A stretch of DNA of 61,013 bases, taken from positions 1 to 61,013 of IMG/VR virus record IMGVR_UViG_3300027734_000072. One strand, given 5' to 3'. The notes beneath the pieces were generated by a model. It was not told where the DNA came from. It searched no databases and worked only from the letters and a program-made list of their open reading frames with translations. This document shows positions 1 through 6,298 of the stretch, one piece after another; position 1 is the stretch's first letter; the number at the start of each line of letters is the position of its first letter. This DNA is from a virus. The translations under genes and the position numbers were made by a program.

Positions 1-2
1 GT

Positions 3-59
3 AGTAGTTTGGTAAAAGAATATATATTAGCTAAGTTGAAATTTGAAGATTTAGAATAG
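3..59 (+). CDS. C-terminal end of an upstream gene (partial)
   Basis: An open frame enters from the left edge and ends at a TAG at 57-59, encoding a short charged tail (SSLVKEYILAKLKFEDLE). It ends 17 bases before the next start codon, like the close spacing elsewhere in this phage. Too little remains to assign a function. It could be a chance open frame, because only 18 codons are visible. Confidence 0.4.
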   Translation, partial: SSLVKEYILAKLKFEDLE

Positions 60-76
60 AAAGTTAATTATATACT

Positions 77-730
77 ATGTTTAATTATTGCACACCAAAA
101 AAACTACAAGATTTAAAATCTGAAACATTTCCTGATGGTAAAAGATATTATACTTTACCTGATGGTACAAAATTGCCTTCTGTTACCACCGTACTAGGCG
201 CCCAAAAGAAACAGGCCATTATGGAATGGCGTAAGAGAGTTGGTGAAGAAGAGGCCAATCGTGTATCTAAGAAAGCGACCAGTCGTGGTACCAATGTACA
301 TACACTATGTGAGAGGTATTTGAATAATGATCCGTTGGGTGATATTATGCCTGATGCCAAAGAGATGTTTGTATCATTGAAGCCATTACTCAATCGTATT
401 AACAACATTCATTACCAAGAGGCGGCCTTGTGGTCTACTAAATTGGAGATGGCAGGTCGTGTGGACTGTATTGGTGAGTTCGATGGTAAACTATCTGTAA
501 TTGATTTTAAAACATCTAAGAGAGTTAAATCGATTACTAGTATTGAAGATTACTTTTGGCAGACCTCAGCATATTCTTTGATGTATGAAGAACTAATTGG
601 TGTACCTATTGATAATTTAGTAATCATTATGGCAGTAGAAGATGAACAACCATTATTATTTCAACAAAAAACGGAAGATCATATTCCAGGTTTAGTAAAG
701 GCAATTAAGTTTTACAAGGAACAAAAATGA
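77..730 (+). CDS. PD-(D/E)XK exonuclease, RecB/Cas4-like
   Basis: A 217-residue protein with the core of the RecB/Cas4-type PD-(D/E)XK nuclease fold. Visible motifs, in order: GTNVHTLCE with His75 and a nearby Glu, GRVDCIGEF with Asp130, IDFKTSK with Asp143 and Lys145 (metal-binding Asp and catalytic Lys), and QTSAY with Gln162 and Tyr166, the QxxxY motif of this nuclease group. Such proteins cut DNA from ends in recombination or host-DNA breakdown, and T4-like marine phages often carry one near the replication genes. It overlaps the next gene by four bases (ATGA), which suggests translational coupling. The nuclease call is good; the cellular role is inferred. Confidence 0.8.
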   Translation: MFNYCTPKKLQDLKSETFPDGKRYYTLPDGTKLPSVTTVLGAQKKQAIMEWRKRVGEEEANRVSKKATSRGTNVHTLCERYLNNDPLGDIMPDAKEMFVSLKPLLNRINNIHYQEAALWSTKLEMAGRVDCIGEFDGKLSVIDFKTSKRVKSITSIEDYFWQTSAYSLMYEELIGVPIDNLVIIMAVEDEQPLLFQQKTEDHIPGLVKAIKFYKEQK

Positions 731-1311
731 GTGAATTGAGCCATTTAAATATTGGTGTATTAAAAGATAAGTTTGATCTACAGGATTTTGTAGAAACTGG
801 TTGTTATCTTGGTAATGGTATACAATGTGCAACTGATAATAATTTTACCAATTTATATTCTTGTGATATTAATCAAATTTATGTTACAGATTGTAAAACT
901 AAATTCCCTAATGCCAATATTGTACATTCGGAGAGTTTGGCTTTTTTAAAACAATCACTACCAACACTTAACAACAGGACATTGTTTTGGTTAGATGCTC
1001 ACTTTCCTGATTACTATGGTACTAATGATAAAACAGAAGAATTTAGAATACCATTGATTACTGAAATGGAACTAATCAAACAGTTGAAACCAGACTACAC
1101 CAAAGATGTTTTCATTTGTGATGACATGAGAACCTTCCGATCACCTTTAAACTCAAGGTACAACGAAGGAGAGATAGAGGAACGGTTCTGTATTGATGTA
1201 GATTGGAATTATTTTACTAATATTTTTGGCGCCACACACCAGTATGAGTTGATTAATGCTTTGGATGGCGTTATGGTATTTTACCCTAAAGATTACAAGG
1301 AACAAAAATGA
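727..1311 (+). CDS. Class I methyltransferase-like protein, substrate unknown
   Basis: A 194-residue protein with the outline of a Rossmann-type SAM methyltransferase. It has a motif-I-like stretch FVETGCYLGNG at residues 21-31, an acidic residue after the second strand (YSCDI), and LFWLDAHF followed later by FICDD, as in FkbM/TylF-type enzymes. The glycine loop is degenerate (TGCYLGNG rather than GxGxG), so activity is uncertain. It is coupled by ATGA overlaps to the nuclease upstream and the exported nuclease downstream, and these three likely form one translation unit. It could instead be a sugar-processing or inactive homologue. It resembles the methyltransferase at 59.3 kb only in fold. 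Confidence 0.55.
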   Translation: MSELSHLNIGVLKDKFDLQDFVETGCYLGNGIQCATDNNFTNLYSCDINQIYVTDCKTKFPNANIVHSESLAFLKQSLPTLNNRTLFWLDAHFPDYYGTNDKTEEFRIPLITEMELIKQLKPDYTKDVFICDDMRTFRSPLNSRYNEGEIEERFCIDVDWNYFTNIFGATHQYELINALDGVMVFYPKDYKEQK

Positions 1312-1745
1312 AAAACATACTAATTGCATTACTATTGGTTACTTCAACAACAGTATTTGCACAAAAACAAAAAGAAGGCGTAACATATAACGCCACCATC
1401 ACCAGAGTGATCGATGGTGATACTGTAGCATTTCAAGCATTATGGTTACCCGACCCACTAAAGAAAGAATTGTCTATTCGTGTATTTGGTGTGGATACTC
1501 CAGAAAAAGGATTTAGAGCACAATGTCCTTCTGAAGATGCTCGTGGACAGGCCGCATCAGCATTTACCAAAAGTATGATTAATGGTGCCACTACTCGCCA
1601 AGTGGTGTTAATGGATTGGGACAAGTATGGTGGTCGTGTCCTAGGTGATGTATTGTTAGATGGTAAGTCGTTGCGTTCCATGTTGATCCAACAAGGATAT
1701 GCACGGGAATACTATGGTGAAGCTAAGACCAGTTGGTGTAATTGA
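1308..1745 (+). CDS. Exported staphylococcal-nuclease-type thermonuclease
   Basis: A 145-residue SNase-family nuclease. An N-terminal signal peptide (Lys3, hydrophobic ILIALLLVTSTTVFA, cleavage near AFA-Q at residue 19) precedes a complete catalytic core. VIDGDT at 35-39 supplies calcium-binding Asp residues. RVFGVDTPE at 58-66 carries the equivalents of Arg35, Asp40 and Glu43 of the Staphylococcus enzyme, and KYGGRVLG carries the equivalent of Arg87. The start overlaps the previous stop (ATGA). The signal peptide predicts action in the host periplasm or outside the cell rather than in replication. Possible roles are salvage of nucleotides or destruction of incoming competitor DNA. The family call is firm; the role is inferred. 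Confidence 0.9.
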   Translation: MKNILIALLLVTSTTVFAQKQKEGVTYNATITRVIDGDTVAFQALWLPDPLKKELSIRVFGVDTPEKGFRAQCPSEDARGQAASAFTKSMINGATTRQVVLMDWDKYGGRVLGDVLLDGKSLRSMLIQQGYAREYYGEAKTSWCN

Positions 1746-1751
1746 AATTTG

Positions 1752-1759
1752 GATAAATA
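1752..1759 (+). promoter_or_regulatory. T4-type late promoter motif GATAAATA
   Basis: GATAAATA matches the T4/cyanophage late promoter consensus (NATAAATA). It lies seven bases after the thermonuclease stop and 61 bases before the next gene, in one of the few true intergenic gaps of this block. Late expression of the 1821-3488 genes is predicted. Confidence 0.6.
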
Positions 1760-1820
1760 ATATTACTAGATAACACACAACCGTCTAGTAACACACATAA
1801 ACACACATAGGAGTACAAGC

Positions 1821-2099
1821 ATGACACCATTCGAGATCCGCCTCGAACTTTTAAAAATGGCCAGAGACCTTCTGGTTGATGATTTTAAAAGTCAAAAACA
1901 ATCCCTCGTAGAAAACTGGCAACAACAAGTCGAATCGGCTAAGGTAGCAGGCACAGCCTCACCTGAATATCCAGTACTACCACAATTCCCAACTGAAGAT
2001 GAAATTGTAACCAAAGCAGATACGCTTAATCAATTCGTTTCTCAGACACAACCGCAACCGCAACCTGAAATCAAAATAATAAAGAAAACTAATTCATAA
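1821..2099 (+). CDS. Conserved hypothetical protein, acidic with PQ-rich tail
   Basis: A 92-residue protein of unknown function. A good ribosome site (AGGAG, 1809-1813) precedes the ATG. The N-terminal half is predicted helical (MTPFEIRLELLKMARDLL), the middle is Pro-rich, and the C-terminus has a PQPQPQPE run followed by a basic KIIKK tail. Small proteins starting MTPFEIRLELLKMA are familiar from T4-like marine phages, but no role is known to me. It stands first behind a late-promoter motif and upstream of the wall hydrolase and gp33. Confidence 0.7.
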   Translation: MTPFEIRLELLKMARDLLVDDFKSQKQSLVENWQQQVESAKVAGTASPEYPVLPQFPTEDEIVTKADTLNQFVSQTQPQPQPEIKIIKKTNS

Positions 2100-2123
2100 T
2101 TGTTGCATAAACAAGGAGATATG

Positions 2124-2648
2124 ATGTTTAATTATAAAACATTAGTAATGATATTGGTCAGTTTGGTGACCCTCTATACGGCACCAACCATATCAGCAGA
2201 ATATGTTAATACATTAGCCGAGAAAGAAGTAACGGCAGAATATAACAAACAAGTAGAATGTCTTGCAAAAAATATTTACTATGAATCCGGTAGTGAGAAA
2301 TATGAAGGCAAGTTGGCTGTGGCACAGGTAACATTGAACCGTGTTAATAGTGGAAAGTTTCCATCTGACATATGTTCCGTTGTTTACCAAAAAACCACAG
2401 ACCAAAATTTAAGAACCGTTTGCCAATTCTCATGGACCTGTATGGTCAAAGAGATGGTAAAAAAAGACAAGTATATGTGGGAAGAATCGGTAAATATTGC
2501 TAAAAGAGCATTGACAGAACCATTTGTACATGATACCATAGCACAATCAAATGCATTGTATTTCCATGCAGTTTATATAAAGCCTAATTGGAGTCAGACC
2601 AAGGTCGTTAAACAAATAGGGAATCATATATTTTATAGTAAGATTTAA
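2124..2648 (+). CDS. SleB-type cell wall hydrolase, exported
   Basis: About 174 residues. The frame is open to a TTG at 2100, but AAGGAG at 2113-2118 points to the ATG at 2124 (spacing 5) or 2121. The N-terminus is a signal peptide (YKTLVMILVSLVTLYTAPTISA). The mature part is a SleB/Hydrolase_2 domain: LAKNIYYESGSEKYEGK with the family's catalytic Glu in the YYES segment, then AVAQVTLNRVNSG, CQFSWTC and a C-terminal NALYFHA segment. SleB enzymes are peptidoglycan lytic hydrolases. Export suggests a role at the end of infection (lysis), or modification of the wall during infection. No holin is visible beside it. Confidence 0.85.
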   Translation: MFNYKTLVMILVSLVTLYTAPTISAEYVNTLAEKEVTAEYNKQVECLAKNIYYESGSEKYEGKLAVAQVTLNRVNSGKFPSDICSVVYQKTTDQNLRTVCQFSWTCMVKEMVKKDKYMWEESVNIAKRALTEPFVHDTIAQSNALYFHAVYIKPNWSQTKVVKQIGNHIFYSKI

Positions 2649-2649
2649 T

Positions 2650-2871
2650 ATGCCAAGTCGTGAAGAAATTAAAAATTTTAGTATGTTGATTGAAGAGTTG
2701 GCAACCAGTAAACGAATAGGCCTAATGGATTCTATATGTCATCATTGTAAAGAATCCGGCCTTGAAGTTGAGGTTGCTGCCACTCTATTATCATCCGCTC
2801 TCAAAGCAAGAATCAAAGAAGAAGCACAAGAATTAAACCTATTGAAAAAAAGTTCTAAACTACCAATATGA
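2650..2871 (+). CDS. gp33: Late transcription coactivator gp33-like
   Basis: A 73-residue protein. Its pattern (GLMDSICHHCKESGLEVEVA, then LKARIKEEAQELNLL and a C-terminal LPI) resembles the short gp33 homologues of T4-like cyanophages. Position supports it: gp33 lies immediately before gp59 and near gp32, as in T4. In T4, gp33 binds the RNA polymerase beta flap and links the gp55 late sigma factor to the gp45 sliding clamp. It is shorter than T4 gp33 (112 residues). The stop overlaps the gp59 start by four bases. No gp55 is in this window. Confidence 0.7.
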   Translation: MPSREEIKNFSMLIEELATSKRIGLMDSICHHCKESGLEVEVAATLLSSALKARIKEEAQELNLLKKSSKLPI

Positions 2872-3488
2872 CAGAAAACACAGGCTTTGCATCATATGCC
2901 TTGTGGAATTCTTTGAAGTTACATTTTACATCATCGTCATACGATTACTTCAAATACCACGGCAAGACCAATGTATCAAAGCAATCATTTACCACTCGTA
3001 AAGACAAGTACCAATTCTCCAAGTTGTCCCGTAAATACAGTTTGGAAGAATTGAGGGACTTCTATGTGGCAAACTTTGTTAATGGTAATGGTGATTGGGT
3101 AGGTAACCTATTACAAGATGGTGATGAGAATTATACCAAGTGGCAAAAGATTCAACAAAGCTTGACTTATACCTTTGAGAATGATATAATATACTTGTTC
3201 GATAGCGTTGATGGTGCGGAGTTCTGGTCTATGGATGATTACTTCAAACCTGTTGATGGTGGTTGGCCGATGTTAATCACCAAACTAATGCACAATAAGA
3301 TTACACTAGAAACGGTTTGTATATTGATTGATATTGTTGGTTGTATGCCTCGATGGGAAAAACAAATAACAGAAGATATTATTTGGCCAACACACCATAG
3401 AATTATTACAAAATATACTCCGTTTATAAAATACGATAAAGATAAGTTTTTACATATATTAAAGAAAAAGATTAAAGAATATGCCTGA
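2868..3488 (+). CDS. gp59: Replicative helicase loader gp59
   Basis: A 206-residue protein similar to T4 gp59 (217 residues). It begins with the N-terminal HMG-like part (FASYALWNSLKLHF, then YDYFKYHGKTN), followed by the helical C-terminal half. gp59 loads the gp41 helicase onto gp32-coated forked DNA. Its place between gp33 and gp32 reproduces the T4 gene order. It starts in an ATGA overlap with gp33, and its last eight bases overlap the next gene. Confidence 0.85.
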   Translation: MTENTGFASYALWNSLKLHFTSSSYDYFKYHGKTNVSKQSFTTRKDKYQFSKLSRKYSLEELRDFYVANFVNGNGDWVGNLLQDGDENYTKWQKIQQSLTYTFENDIIYLFDSVDGAEFWSMDDYFKPVDGGWPMLITKLMHNKITLETVCILIDIVGCMPRWEKQITEDIIWPTHHRIITKYTPFIKYDKDKFLHILKKKIKEYA

Positions 3489-3972
3489 AGTTAAAATTAG
3501 TAAAATATACTTGGACATGGATGGTGTGATTGCCGACTTTGATAACCGATATAAACAACTATACAAGATTTACCCAAGTGAAGCCGATACCTACAAGGTG
3601 TTCGACAGTTTCTTTGCACAGTTTATTGCTGACGAACAATTCGCCAAATTGGACTTATTGCCTGATGCTGTAGAATTGATTGAGTACCTAAAGACTTTAT
3701 CAATACCTACCGAGATTCTATCATCAACATCATCCGAGAGGCGTGATGCTGATATTAGAAAGCAGAAATTGGAATGGTTGGATAAACATGGTATTACATT
3801 TCCTGTAAATCTAGTACCAGGTAAAAGATTCAAGAAAGATTATTCGAATTCAAGTGTACTATTGATTGATGATACATCCGTTAACATCGATCAATGGCGT
3901 AGAGAAGGTGGTATTGGTATACTTCATAGTGATACCGCCACCACACTCAATATATTGAAAATGTACATTTGA
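3481..3972 (+). CDS. HAD-superfamily phosphatase, 5'-nucleotidase-like
   Basis: A 163-residue HAD hydrolase. Motif I is YLDMDGVIADFD with nucleophile Asp12 and acid/base Asp14. Motif II is the ILSSTSS serine/threonine segment. A conserved Lys follows in PGKRFKKDY, and motif IV is LLIDDTSVNIDQW. The DGVxADFD form is typical of deoxyribonucleotidase (NT5C)-type enzymes, which remove phosphate from (deoxy)nucleoside monophosphates. Overlap with the gp59 gene and placement before gp32 suggest a job in nucleotide pools during replication. Polynucleotide phosphatase activity is an alternative. Confidence 0.8.
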   Translation: MPEVKISKIYLDMDGVIADFDNRYKQLYKIYPSEADTYKVFDSFFAQFIADEQFAKLDLLPDAVELIEYLKTLSIPTEILSSTSSERRDADIRKQKLEWLDKHGITFPVNLVPGKRFKKDYSNSSVLLIDDTSVNIDQWRREGGIGILHSDTATTLNILKMYI

Positions 3973-3997
3973 CATTGGATAAATATTCTGATATAGT
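3969..3997 (+). promoter_or_regulatory. Sigma70-type promoter for gp32
   Basis: TTGACA at 3969-3974 and TATAGT at 3992-3997 are separated by exactly 17 bases: a perfect -35 and a 5/6 -10 element. Transcription would start near 4004, giving a leader of about 68 bases before gp32. The -35 overlaps the end of the phosphatase gene. This suits early or middle expression of a single-stranded DNA binding protein by unmodified host polymerase. Confidence 0.65.
3978..3985 (+). promoter_or_regulatory. T4-type late promoter motif GATAAATA
   Basis: GATAAATA lies inside the spacer of the sigma70-type promoter above, 86 bases before gp32. The overlap means the host sigma and the phage late sigma would compete for, or succeed each other at, nearly the same DNA. 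Confidence 0.55.
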
Positions 3998-4034
3998 AGT
4001 TGATTATGAGCAGTACATTGAAAGTAGTTTATAT

Positions 4035-4056
4035 TCCGTTAATACTCCGTTTATAC
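4035..4056 (+). repeat. Tandem 11-bp repeat in the gp32 leader
   Basis: TCCGTTAATAC (4035-4045) is followed directly by TCCGTTTATAC (4046-4056), 10 of 11 bases identical, ending 15 bases before the gp32 start. In T4, gp32 represses its own translation by binding cooperatively to its leader. This repeat is a candidate for that kind of operator here. Confidence 0.5.
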
Positions 4057-4071
4057 GAAAGGTAGCACAAT

Positions 4072-4962
4072 ATGAGTTTTGCAAATCTAAAACGCCAATC
4101 TGGCAATCTCGATAAATTATCTAAAGCAATCGAGGCACTCTCCCAAACATCCGAAGGTGGTTCAGAGAAATCTGATAATTTCTGGCGTCCAGAAGTTGAT
4201 AAAGCAGGTAACGGCATGGCTGTTATTCGTTTTCTCCCAGCATCCGAGAAAGATGGCGATGATGCATTACCTTGGGTTAAAATTCATTCTCATGGATTCC
4301 AAGGACCTGGTGGTTGGTTAATTGATAATTGTTTGACCACCAAGAACCAACAATGTCCTGTATGTGAACACAACTCTACATTATGGAATTCAGGCATTGA
4401 AGCCAACAAAGATGTAGTCCGTAAACAAAAGCGTAAATTGAATTACATCGCCAATGTGTATATCGTTTCTGATCCTAAACATCCAGAAAACGAAGGACAA
4501 GTGAAGTTGTTCCGTTTCGGTAAGAAAATCTTTGATAAGATTACTGAAGCAATGAATCCACAGTTTGAAGATGAAACACCAATCAATCCATTTGATTTAT
4601 GGAAAGGTGCTAACTTTAAGTTGAAGATTCGTAAAGTGGAAGGTTATCAGAACTATGATAAGTCCGAGTTCGATACATCTGAACCTTTGTTGTCTGATGA
4701 TGATGAGTTGGAAAAGATTTATAAGTCCGAATTCTCTCTTCAAGAATTAATTGGAGATAAGGAGTTCAAGTCTTATGATGAGTTGAAGAAACGCCTTGAC
4801 AAAGTTCTCGGTCTCAATGGTGAAGCACCTAAGACAACCGTAGAACAAGTTAAAGCTAAGACCTTTGATGCACCTAAGGCTAAGGCAGAAGATTCACCCT
4901 TTAAAGATCATGCTGAAGAGGATGATCTAAGTTATTTCAGTAAGTTAGCTGAAGAAGATTAA
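4072..4962 (+). CDS. gp32: Single-stranded DNA-binding protein gp32
   Basis: A 296-residue homologue of T4 gp32 (301 residues). The N-terminus carries a basic LKRQSG segment like the cooperative B-domain. The core OB region includes a zinc site with His74, Cys87, Cys95 and Cys98 (NCLTT, then CPVCEHN), comparable to T4 His64/Cys77/Cys87/Cys90. The C-terminus is the expected acidic tail (EEDDLSYFSKLAEED) that recruits partner proteins. It coats single-stranded DNA in replication, recombination and repair and interacts with gp59, encoded just upstream. It has its own promoters and a strong terminator, so it can be expressed as a single-gene unit. Confidence 0.95.
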   Translation: MSFANLKRQSGNLDKLSKAIEALSQTSEGGSEKSDNFWRPEVDKAGNGMAVIRFLPASEKDGDDALPWVKIHSHGFQGPGGWLIDNCLTTKNQQCPVCEHNSTLWNSGIEANKDVVRKQKRKLNYIANVYIVSDPKHPENEGQVKLFRFGKKIFDKITEAMNPQFEDETPINPFDLWKGANFKLKIRKVEGYQNYDKSEFDTSEPLLSDDDELEKIYKSEFSLQELIGDKEFKSYDELKKRLDKVLGLNGEAPKTTVEQVKAKTFDAPKAKAEDSPFKDHAEEDDLSYFSKLAEED

Positions 4963-4981
4963 ACCTAAGACCCCTTGGTTT

Positions 4982-5006
4982 AAACCCACCGAAAGGTGGG
5001 TTTTTT
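4982..5006 (+). terminator. Intrinsic terminator after gp32
   Basis: AAACCCACC, a GAAA tetraloop and GGTGGGTTT form a 9-bp stem, followed by a run of T (5001-5006). It stands between the gp32 stop and the converging minus-strand gene and should end gp32 transcription. Confidence 0.9.
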
Positions 5007-5011
5007 ATTGG

Positions 5012-6295
5012 TTAAACTACTCTGGTACTTTCGTAAATCATTTTTGCGAATGTTTCTTCTTGATTTCTTACTGGCGGTAGTGGACCTTTGGTACTAGTAG
5101 ATGATAATGATTTACTAATTGCATTGTTATTAACTACCGATTCACCTTCAGATAATTTTTCTTGTACTTTTGCATTTAAATTCTCACCTTGTACCTGATT
5201 CAATTGTTGACCAGTATTTGGAGAAGAAGTGCCTTGTGCCATTGCAGTTGGCGCAGGTGAAGATTCAGATCCAGTAGGTGATGCAGTTGGTGCAGATGGT
5301 GTACTTGCTGGTGTGGATGATGTTCCAGATTCCGGTTTTGGTGCAGGAGTATTTGTTGTTCTATCTTGGATTGGTGTTGTTAAGTCCATAATTTGTTCAG
5401 GACTATAACCTTTAGATGCCAAAAACTCAGGTACTTTATTTCCAAAATATTTTGTTTTCCATGGTGCATCTTTTAATGCAGCATTTAAACTATCTCGTCT
5501 GGCTAATTCGGCTTTCTTTTCTTCTTCAGTTAAGTCCTCAAAAGCTTTGTTTGCATCCAATTGCTGAGTTGCACCACCGGAAGCATCCATTGCACCCGAA
5601 ACTTTACTTGCAGTTTCATGTGATTCATCGCTAGCTTGTGACATTGCATAAAATAATGCACCTAAACTGGCCGCAATCAAAATAGGTCCACCAACGGGAC
5701 CAACGAAGAATTTACCAATAGTACTGAGTAAGCTTATTGCTGATTTTGCGCCACCAAATGCATCTAAAATATCACCAAGAATACCTCCTGGATTGAATTC
5801 ATCTTCTTTCTTTTTGACTACTGATGCTTTACCTGCATATGGTTTACCGGTAATGGCTTCCATCAATTCTTTGTGCCTTCTCAGCCGTTCCATTTCTTTT
5901 TCTTCTTTGAATTTATCTTGATCATCACGCATCTTTGCATTATCTTCATTTGTCTTTTGCATCAATGAATAAATTTTCATTAACATATCAACCATTTCAT
6001 TACCAGCTTCCAGTTTACCTATTTTGGTAGAGGTCTTTTTACCGGTAAAATGTTCCATATCCTTTTGACTTCTACCAGACAATTTACCAACAACGGCTGC
6101 ACCTAGTTTACCACCAAAAAACTTACCAATGTTCATAGGATCAAATTTTTCTTTGATGCCAGTCATTCTTGCTTTAGAACCCTCACTTAATGTGGATTTA
6201 ATGGATGAACCAATGCCTTGACCTTCAGTCAATTTATCGGCCATTCTAGAACCGAATGATTGTCCTCTAATTTTTTTAGCGTCTTGGTAATCCAT
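5012..6295 (-). CDS. Tail/baseplate hub protein, paralogue of the next gene
   Basis: A 427-residue protein of unrecognised family. Residues 1-85 are clearly homologous to the start of the 6299-7867 protein: both begin MDYQ.AK, share KLT.G.GIGSS and share KARMTGIKE.FDPMNI. A charged coiled-coil-like segment follows (about 110-150), then a glycine-rich hydrophobic stretch with a membrane-helix look (about 188-220), and a Pro/Ser/Thr-rich tail (about 310-360). The two genes follow gp26 and its frameshift partner, where tape-measure or hub genes sit in many tailed phages. A tape-measure or hub role (gp29-like) is inferred from position and architecture only. Confidence 0.6.
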   Translation of the reverse strand: MDYQDAKKIRGQSFGSRMADKLTEGQGIGSSIKSTLSEGSKARMTGIKEKFDPMNIGKFFGGKLGAAVVGKLSGRSQKDMEHFTGKKTSTKIGKLEAGNEMVDMLMKIYSLMQKTNEDNAKMRDDQDKFKEEKEMERLRRHKELMEAITGKPYAGKASVVKKKEDEFNPGGILGDILDAFGGAKSAISLLSTIGKFFVGPVGGPILIAASLGALFYAMSQASDESHETASKVSGAMDASGGATQQLDANKAFEDLTEEEKKAELARRDSLNAALKDAPWKTKYFGNKVPEFLASKGYSPEQIMDLTTPIQDRTTNTPAPKPESGTSSTPASTPSAPTASPTGSESSPAPTAMAQGTSSPNTGQQLNQVQGENLNAKVQEKLSEGESVVNNNAISKSLSSTSTKGPLPPVRNQEETFAKMIYESTRVV

Positions 6296-6298
6296 CTA

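Noticed and set aside
2100-2123. TTG at 2100 as start of the SleB-type hydrolase
   Set aside because: It abuts the previous stop and would add residues before the signal peptide; AAGGAG at 2113-2118 directs initiation to the ATG at 2124 or 2121.
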